A model generated the notes under the pieces. That model saw nothing but the letters and a program-made list of their open reading frames with translations, made no database searches and was not told the DNA's origin. A stretch of DNA of 64,000 bases from Austropuccinia psidii (lineage: Eukaryota > Basidiomycota > Pucciniomycetes > Pucciniales > Sphaerophragmiaceae): contig JALGQZ010000009.1 in assembly GCA_023105745.1 (NCBI GenBank), positions 42,995,967 to 43,059,966 on the forward strand, given 5' to 3'. This document shows positions 57,526 through 64,000 of the stretch, one piece after another. Numbering within the stretch: position 1 is the stretch's first letter; every line of letters begins with the position of its first letter. Both the position numbers and the translations under genes were made by a program.

Positions 57526-59308
57526 TAAATATATTAATATAAGATAATTAATATATTTAAAAGCACTTTATGATTGTTACCAGAAAATAATAAATGTGTA
57601 AAAAAACTGTTTTTTTATTAAGAAAAACAATTAATAACAATAAGATTACCAATATCAAACTTATAAATTAATATAAATACTATTTATATTAATTATAGAA
57701 TTATTAAAAGTAATAATAGAGAAAAATTATTGTAATAAGACAAATAACATACTTCTCATGCTTAATATAATAATTTTGAATAAATGTACACCTAGAAATG
57801 TAAATACAACTTATTTAAATTGTAGTTACAATAAAATTTAAGAGAAATTACAATTTTTCTTGATTTTACGTGGAATTGAGGTTTTTAAGAGAAATTTAAA
57901 CAAAACAATCAAAAAATAGTAGTAATCACGTCAAAGATGAAGATTACTATAAGATCATCTTTGGTCCTTAATAATATAAAAGTTTTATATATAAAGGAGA
58001 AAGAAATTACCTTTTTATTTAATGTTTTAATGTTTTGTAAGCATCTGGGGGGAAAACAGAGTAAAAAGAGCTCTATTTATAGTAAATACCTCCCTCCTAG
58101 AGTCCAACAGGCTTCTAGTAGAGGTGCGCTGATCATATACACTGGAATTGATGAATAGTTTAAGGTTTGGTGATGATTACATCATGATCAAACCATCTTA
58201 TCTCATTATTATGCCATTATTTAGAGTTATCACTATAATTCTAAGTTTGATGACGTCAAGGCTTGTCAGGACCCCAAAATTCGTATATTTTATTAGTTTT
58301 AATCATAAAATAGCAATATTCACCAATTTTGTCACACATATGACTGTTAAACTTAATTTAAGGTTACAGTGAGTGATCACAAATGATCAAATTACACTCA
58401 AACTTTGATCCTTAATACCCTTTACGTTTCACACGCTACAGCAACTCAGAGAGTGAATTCTAATAGGTTGGCATAGCCTCATTATCCTTACAAGAGAATT
58501 TGATTACATCATCAAAACTCTATTTTTGATGATTTTTCTTGTAACTCATCTTTTCGGTCAAAATTTAATAATTTAAACTTCAAACCATGATTTCAAGGGG
58601 TTATACCTTGAAGATTAGAATAAAAAATACATCATTCTTCACAAATGAGCTAGTAGAGTCCAACTGTCTACTTTTTTTTAATTTTGGACCATTTTCACAA
58701 CAAAGTGGTCAACAGATCTATTGATTTTGATCAACAATCCCTTACAGGTTTTAACCTTATTTTTAACTTGTGAAATAAAGTTCATTTCTGTATTCTTACA
58801 GTAATTACGTGATGACTTTATTTTTGGTTTATCACTCTAACATGCATATTTCAAAAGATATTAGGTAAAATCCTTGAATATATGAGTTGACCAAAAAAGT
58901 GCATATATTCAGCTTAACTCCTCAAGTATTGACTTTGGAGATTAGCTTCTTGTTTGTTTATGTGTGTAATTTTATGTAGAATCCAATGGTACCATTTATT
59001 TCACATGTTGTTTGATTGGTATTTGAAATAATTAAGGATTTGTGTTTTTTATAAGGTATTACTACTTATAACTCATTAAATATTGACTTTACAGATATGC
59101 CATAAAAATGCAATATGTGTATGTTACCATGGGGAGTCCAATGGTATAACTTATTTCACAAGTTTATTCACTGGCTTTTAAGTTAAACCAAGTTTTATGC
59201 CAATTTATGGCATTTTTGTAGTTTTAACATAATTATTTTTAATGTATAATTATTTGAAATATTTCTTGTGACCTTTCTGGGTATGTGGTCATATCTCAAA
59301 GGTTCACA
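57526..59308 (-). repeat. E6 3' LTR, right portion
   Basis: Continues the LTR interrupted at 47425 and ends at TTCACA (minus-strand TGTGAA start) beside a polypurine tract. Together the two parts give about 1,984 bp, in the range of the E2 and E3 LTRs. Confidence 0.8.
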
Positions 59309-59320
59309 TTCCCTATCACC
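59309..59320 (-). other. E6 polypurine tract
   Basis: GGTGATAGGGAA on the minus strand, directly before the 3' LTR. Confidence 0.65.
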
Positions 59321-59439
59321 AGAAAAGATTGTACCACAATCGGATATGTGTAATTAGGGTATCATCCACTGTCCTACCTCTTCAATAGACTTTCTTAGTC
59401 TTGAAGCTCAAAAATGCTTGATTTTTCTATTCTTTAGGT

Positions 59440-60004
59440 TTTCTTTCATGTCTGAACCTTCTTAGTAGCTTATCAGCATTTGTAATATATTTCTCAAGTA
59501 GGCATTCATCTTCTTGAGTTCAATTTCTATACCTTACAAGGTATTCTCTTTCTTTTTTGTTTCTTGTCCTTCTTTCTTTAAGGACTTTTACTATTTTCTT
59601 TTGTTCTCCTTCTTCCAAGGGGGGGATTTAAAGTGGGGGTTTACTTCTTAGTGGAAATAGTTCCTTATCACTTGAGCTGTAAGGCTTTACAGACTTACAG
59701 GGAAATTTGGGTGTTTGTTCATGACTGCACCTGTGAGTTCCAATTGCACAGCATTGGGTCCATGAAGTGCTTTTATCATAAATGGTCCTGCAAAGGAATC
59801 TTTCAATTTCTTTGGGCCTTTTATGTTATTGAAGTTAAGCATTGATACTAGGACTAAGTCTCCTATTTTGAAGTCAGGTGGTTCATGACTTTTATCCCAT
59901 CTTTCTTTTGCATATTTGAAAGAATCTTGCATACATCTGTTTTCATGGTGTCTTGCTTTGTCAAGCATTATCTTAAAACTTCTTGCTGTTGGATGTTCAT
60001 CCAC
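59440..60004 (-). pseudogene. E6 integrase C-terminus and chromodomain
   Basis: Open minus-strand frame 59687-60004 (HPTARSFKIMLDKARHHENRC, VLVSMLNFNNIKGPKK, KHPNFPVSL). Beyond a stop the minus strand still encodes a REYLVRYRN block followed by LLRRF around 59450-59550, with a stop inside the chromodomain near 59524. Confidence 0.78.
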
Positions 60005-60042
60005 TAATTCCTTTTTGAGGTTATCATAAGGAATTCTTGTAT

Positions 60043-60570
60043 TTAAACCATTTTATAGAATTGCTGGTGTTTTGCCAGTAGAAGAATGGAGTGATGTCTT
60101 ATATGCCAGTTCAAGCTCTGGTTCAGTGTACACCAATCATGGGTAAAACCATCAGAATCTTTGAATTCTAGTCCATAAGCACGGAATCTTTTGCTCATGT
60201 CCTCCAAGGTTTGTATCATCCTTTCTGATAGACCATCAGTTTGAGGATGGTAAGCTGTTGAGAATGATAACTTTGTCCCAAACAAGTTATGAAGATTTGT
60301 CCATAATGCTGAAGTGAATTTGGGGTCTCTGTCACTTATGATATTTTGGAATAAGCCTGTGTGGCTAATGACTTTACTCGATATCATTATGGCTGTGTCC
60401 ATAGCTGTGTCCTCTTTGTGACATGGAAGGAACATGGGAGTTTTTCTATACCTGTCAACTAACACTAAGCATGCATTATAACTTCTGTCTCCTCCTGGAG
60501 GTAATGCTGTTACCCAATCCATATGAACTATTTACCAAAGGGATTTTGGTTCTTGGATTGGCATCATCAT
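60043..60570 (-). pseudogene. E6 integrase catalytic core
   Basis: 159-codon open frame: [64 protein letters not shown]. The DDE residues are present. A frameshift near 60125 replaces the expected ALELAY end. Confidence 0.85.
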
Positions 60571-61494
60571 TCAAAATTTCTTGCCTGTGGCTCTGTTGGG
60601 GTTTTGACATCTGTCACAGGCTTGGAAGTATTCTGCAACATCTTTCTTCCAATTTGGCCACCAAGAGTAGGTTTTCACCCTTTCTAGTGTTCTGTCTTCT
60701 GAAAGATGTCCAGCTGCAACACTATCATGACACTCATGTAGAATAGTGTTTATCAGGGTTCTATCTGTTGAGGCCATAACACATGTGTGTTTTGTTCTAT
60801 GATAGAGGATTCCATCAAGGAGGTGGAATCTTCCTTCATCATACACCTTTTTCCATGTTTCATCTAATTTTGATGAAAGTGATGGATCTTTGCAGTCTTT
60901 CATTAGAAGTTGGCTTAGGATATGGCAATTCTTGTCTATCTTATAGCTTTCTTTAACTTGGTTAAAGAATTCTGTGCCAATGTCTGTAACACATATTTCT
61001 TCTATATGGTGCTCTTCCTGTGGTACCCATGCTGGATTATCAGGGGTATTTGCTAGAGACCATCTGCTAAGACCATCTGCATTTTTATGAATATTACCAG
61101 ATTTATGAACAATAGTCATATTTCCTCTATATTCTTGGGTAGCGTTTTGCCATCTCAGCATATGTCTATTTGGAGTTTTCATATTTAATAGAGATTTTAC
61201 AGCATTACAGTCTGTAATCACATCAAATACTGTTCCATCCAAGTAATAATGTAATTTTTCTAAAGCCCACACTAAGCATAGGCATTCCATTTGGCTTGCT
61301 TGATCTCTTTCCTCTGTTGGCTTTATCTGTCTTGAAATAAAACAAATTGGTCCTTCAACTGGTTTATCATTGATAATTTGTGTCTGGTGTAGTGCAGCAC
61401 CTAGTCCTTCTCCACAAGCATTAATGTAAAGTTTAAAGCGTAGTTTCCAATCTGGCATTAGAAGAAATGGGGCATTTTGTAAGGAATTTTTCAA
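60571..61494 (-). CDS. pol: E6 RNase H, linker and integrase zinc finger, open fragment
   Basis: 307-codon open segment: [16 protein letters not shown] (Asp to Asn at the first RNase H acidic residue relative to E3's LYIDACG), [50 protein letters not shown], then the HHCC finger [12 protein letters not shown]...CDRCQNPN. Confidence 0.85.
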   Translation of the reverse strand: MKNSLQNAPFLLMPDWKLRFKLYINACGEGLGAALHQTQIINDKPVEGPICFISRQIKPTEERDQASQMECLCLVWALEKLHYYLDGTVFDVITDCNAVKSLLNMKTPNRHMLRWQNATQEYRGNMTIVHKSGNIHKNADGLSRWSLANTPDNPAWVPQEEHHIEEICVTDIGTEFFNQVKESYKIDKNCHILSQLLMKDCKDPSLSSKLDETWKKVYDEGRFHLLDGILYHRTKHTCVMASTDRTLINTILHECHDSVAAGHLSEDRTLERVKTYSWWPNWKKDVAEYFQACDRCQNPNRATGKKF

Positions 61495-61702
61495 TTATTC
61501 ATATGCCTTGACTCTTTATTCTGTCATTTCATAGACTGTTTGTTGGTCATATGGTTTATACAAGTATTTGGCAATTTTTGCAAAGTCCTTTATATGCTGT
61601 CTATGGTAACCAGCAAATCCTAGAAATGATTGAATTTCTTTTTTGGTATAAGGCATTGGTTTAAGTATTACTTCTGCTACTTTATTCTTGTCTATGCCTA
61701 GA

Positions 61703-62173
61703 CTATAGTCCAGCTACAACATGTCCTAGTGCTTTTAGGTCACTATATGCAAAATGAAACTTTTTCAAGGAAATTTTTATATTCACTTGCAATATTTCTT
61801 GTAGTATCCTTTCTAGCCTTGTAAGGTGATTTTCCCAAGTTTCTGAGGAAACTATGATATCATCAATATAGATAATTAACCATCCTTCTGATAATTCTTC
61901 AGGAAATATGGTATTCATAATCCTTTGATAATGGGAAGGTGCATTTTTTATACCAAATGGCATCCTTAAGTATTCAAAAATCACACAGTGGACTATTATC
62001 CATAGTAGTTTCTTGAAATTGTCTGTTAAGAAATTTTGATGGAAACTCTTTAAAGCATCCATGGCTGTAATGAACTTAGCTTGTGACAATTGTGTCAATG
62101 TCTCATGGATTCTGGGTATTGGATATCTGTCTGGAATGGTATAGGTGTTCAGGGCTCTGAAGTCTCCTACCAT
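61703..62173 (-). CDS. pol: E6 reverse transcriptase palm, open fragment
   Basis: 156-codon open segment: [43 protein letters not shown], intact [22 protein letters not shown] frameshift at the left end (near 61700) leads to the RT thumb at 61495-61702, which also contains a stop. Confidence 0.85.
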   Translation of the reverse strand: MVGDFRALNTYTIPDRYPIPRIHETLTQLSQAKFITAMDALKSFHQNFLTDNFKKLLWIIVHCVIFEYLRMPFGIKNAPSHYQRIMNTIFPEELSEGWLIIYIDDIIVSSETWENHLTRLERILQEILQVNIKISLKKFHFAYSDLKALGHVVAGL

Positions 62174-62341
62174 TCTTGATTTTCCATTATGCCAAGCTAT
62201 AATGACAGGTTTAGTGACCTCTACCTGTTAATTATGTCCTACCTTTCTTAATACTCCAAGGTCCATTAATTCATTAATGTGTACCTCCAACGCTTCCCTA
62301 GCCCTTGGACTAGCTGGGTAAGCAGGTCTCCTTAGTAAAGG

Positions 62342-63223
62342 TCAGTAAGGTTTTTCCACATTAAGAATTATATCCAATTCATGCCCAATTATGGCACCTA
62401 GTGGCTCCTTGTCAGTTGCAAAGGCATTTTTGTACTTAAGTAAGAGGTCTATCAATTTTTCTTTCATTTTTTCTGTTAATTCTTGATTGAATTCTGCCTC
62501 TTTGAGTTGTTCAGAAATAGAAAGCTCCTTTTCTGGACTTTTCTCTTCATTAATAATACCTGTCATTTGTTTTTTGTTATTTAAGAAGCCAAACGTTTGT
62601 CATTTGTTATCTCCTATGGTAAAATATCTATCTTTTTGGTTAGAGATATCTATACCATAGATTGACAAGTAGTCATTTCCAAGTATGAAGTGATTACTAG
62701 TACAGTTTTCCATTACTACAAACTTTACTTTAAGCCTGACACATTGTGAGGGGTGAGGAAAGATGAGTGTTAAATCAATTATTCCAGAGGGCTTCATGCT
62801 CTCACTTGCACTACTAAATTTGACACCTTGTATTGGCATAAGTTTTTCTTTCCAATCTGGAACTATGGTTTCCAAATAACTTTTACCAACACAGGTACAA
62901 TATGCTCCTGTATCCAAGTTCACTTTTGCCTCTTGGTTATCAACCATAACAATACTTATACTTGATTTTCCAGCTGTATATCCCATTCCTTTTGCAGGTT
63001 TTGTTCTATACATTTTGCCATCTTGTACATCTGTCAGGTTTGTGTCAGATGTTCCAACTTGTGGTAATTTTGAGTTAACATCCAGTAATTCATAAATTAT
63101 ATCAATATTATTAATTTGTGCATTAATTATATCAATTCCATCAATTTCAGAAGTTTCTGACCCTTCTGTCTCTTTTACAGAGTCAGATTCTTCCTCTTTG
63201 TCATTGTGGCTTTCTGTTTCCAC
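62342..63223 (-). pseudogene. E6 protease and RT N-terminus
   Basis: Frames 62600-63223 (protease: KPAKGMGYTAGKSSISIVM, LDTGAYCTCVGKSYL, ILGNDYLSIYGIDI) and 62342-62566 (NAFATDKEPLGAIIGHELDIILNVEKPY), separated by a frameshift near 62580. The DTGA active site is intact, in contrast to E2. Confidence 0.82.
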
Positions 63224-63250
63224 AATTTTGTGAATTTTTGCCTTTTTGAG

Positions 63251-63292
63251 GCAGTTATTGGCTAAGTGTCCAATAACTCCACATTTATGGCA
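63251..63292 (-). other. E6 nucleocapsid zinc knuckle
   Basis: Minus strand reads CHKCGVIGHLANNC, a complete CX2CX4HX4C knuckle that binds the element RNA during packaging. Confidence 0.85.
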
Positions 63293-64000
63293 TTTTATTT
63301 GTTAATTATTTTGGATTTGTTGGGCTTAAAAGCTTCTTTTGATTTGTATCTTTTGATAAATGTCTTATTTGGACTTTTAATGTCCAATTTCTTCCAAGAT
63401 CTGCCAATTTTTTCTCTTGTCACTATGTCTTCTAGTGCATTGATATACTCTTCTTTGAAGCATGGCTCTATAGATCTGCTTATTAGGGCATGTTATAGCT
63501 CTCCTCCACAATTCTTAAGTATTTTCATGTGCACCATTTTTGGTGACATTTCTGGGTACAGTGCATTTAGTCTTTCAACTTGTTTTAAGAACCAAGTTGA
63601 AGGTTTGTCTTTGTCTGGGTCAAAGAAAGAATTTCCAAATGTATTCACTATTTTTTACCACCAGGCATCATTAGCCCACTTGATGATTATTTCTTATTTC
63701 CACCAAGACAAGGTATCATTTCCATTTGTTTGTCTTATGCCATAAAACCATCTTTTTTCAGATTTTTCAAACAATTAATGTAATCTTACAGTAATTAATT
63801 CATCCGGTATGGCATAATATTCTTGTAGAATATCAATTGTCTTTATAAATGACATATGGTCATATTCACCTTCTCCTGTGAATGTTGGACATTCTTTTAA
63901 TTGAGGTGCTTCTTTCATTAGGACTTGGTTATTGTCTTGGTGACTTAAGTCTTTTATGAATGGATTTGTTAATTCCTCTTTAGGTTTAAGAGGGCTTAAT
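63293..64000 (-). pseudogene. gag: E6 Gag capsid-like domain, cut by window edge
   Basis: Minus-strand reading gives STWFLKQVERLNALYPEMSPKM, VHMKILKNCGGEL, EPCFKEEYINALEDIVT and, further right, GEGEYDHMSFIKTIDILQEYY-like sequence, homologous to the E3 capsid region. Stops interrupt it (for example near 63492 and 63656). Confidence 0.75.

Larger units (their letters stand above)
47225..64000 (-). mobile_element. E6: Ty3/Gypsy chromodomain element, split by E5
   Basis: Minus-strand element. Its 3' LTR lies at 47225-47425 plus 57526-59308, with E5 between. Coding (minus) runs from gag at the right edge to the chromodomain near 59440. It is closest to E3 in protein sequence. Its 5' end is outside the window. 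Multiple stops and frameshifts. Confidence 0.88.

Noticed and set aside
63266..63745. 159-codon plus-strand frame
   Set aside because: It lies antisense to E6 gag, whose minus-strand translation shows clear capsid motifs. It is a shadow frame.

Overview
Organism and overall character. The window is AT-rich eukaryotic DNA made almost entirely of transposable elements. I see no host gene, tRNA, rRNA or CRISPR array. The short GT-AG introns (62-81 bp), the chromodomain Ty3/Gypsy polyproteins and the hAT transposase point to a fungus. From memory of these protein families, a rust fungus (Pucciniales) with a very large repeat-filled genome such as Austropuccinia is the best guess. That assignment is recall, not something I could test.

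Layout. (1) 1-3224: 5' part of a minus-strand Ty3/Gypsy element, E1, cut by the window edge. (2) 3225-7300: non-coding, very AT-rich, with a diverged ~290-bp direct repeat. (3) 7309-9567: decayed hAT transposase. (4) 10244-30018: plus-strand element E2, split by a complete plus-strand element E3 (15481-26449) that carries the 5-bp target duplication ACTTC. (5) 30019-40470: minus-strand element E4. Its 3' LTR is truncated where E2 abuts it, and its integrase is split by solo LTR S1 (31791-33213, target duplication GCTAT). (6) About 40815-43125: a minus-strand gag fragment of the E4 type, split by solo LTR S2 (41004-42870). (7) 43126-47224: no recognisable gene; a ~165-bp repeat occurs at both ends of its right half. 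(8) 47225-64000: minus-strand element E6. Its 3' LTR is split by the complete plus-strand element E5 (47426-57520, target duplication TAAAA). E5 and E1 are the same family.

Two LTR classes occur. The TGTCA...TGACA class comprises E1, E4, E5 and S1. The TGTGA...TTACA class comprises E2 (3' LTR), E3, E6 and S2. Both classes have the same conserved sequence just inside the 5' LTR (putative primer-binding site). Where it is visible, both also have gag, CCHC nucleocapsid, aspartic protease, reverse transcriptase, RNase H, HHCC/DDE integrase and a C-terminal chromodomain. Every copy has at least one inactivating change. E5 is the best preserved: its reverse transcriptase-to-chromodomain part is open for about 1,110 codons.

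Most notable signal. All five copies whose 5' coding region is visible share an unusual layout upstream of gag. A short exon begins with TG directly after a splice acceptor, so the start codon may be completed by an A from the leader exon. A phase-1 intron of 62-81 bp follows. A long ORF (ORF1) then continues in the spliced frame. The gag ATG lies inside the intron, 14 or 20 nt before its acceptor, and opens the frame one base upstream of ORF1, so the same DNA is read in two frames for hundreds of bases. The leader of E5/E1 is also packed with perfect inverted repeats.
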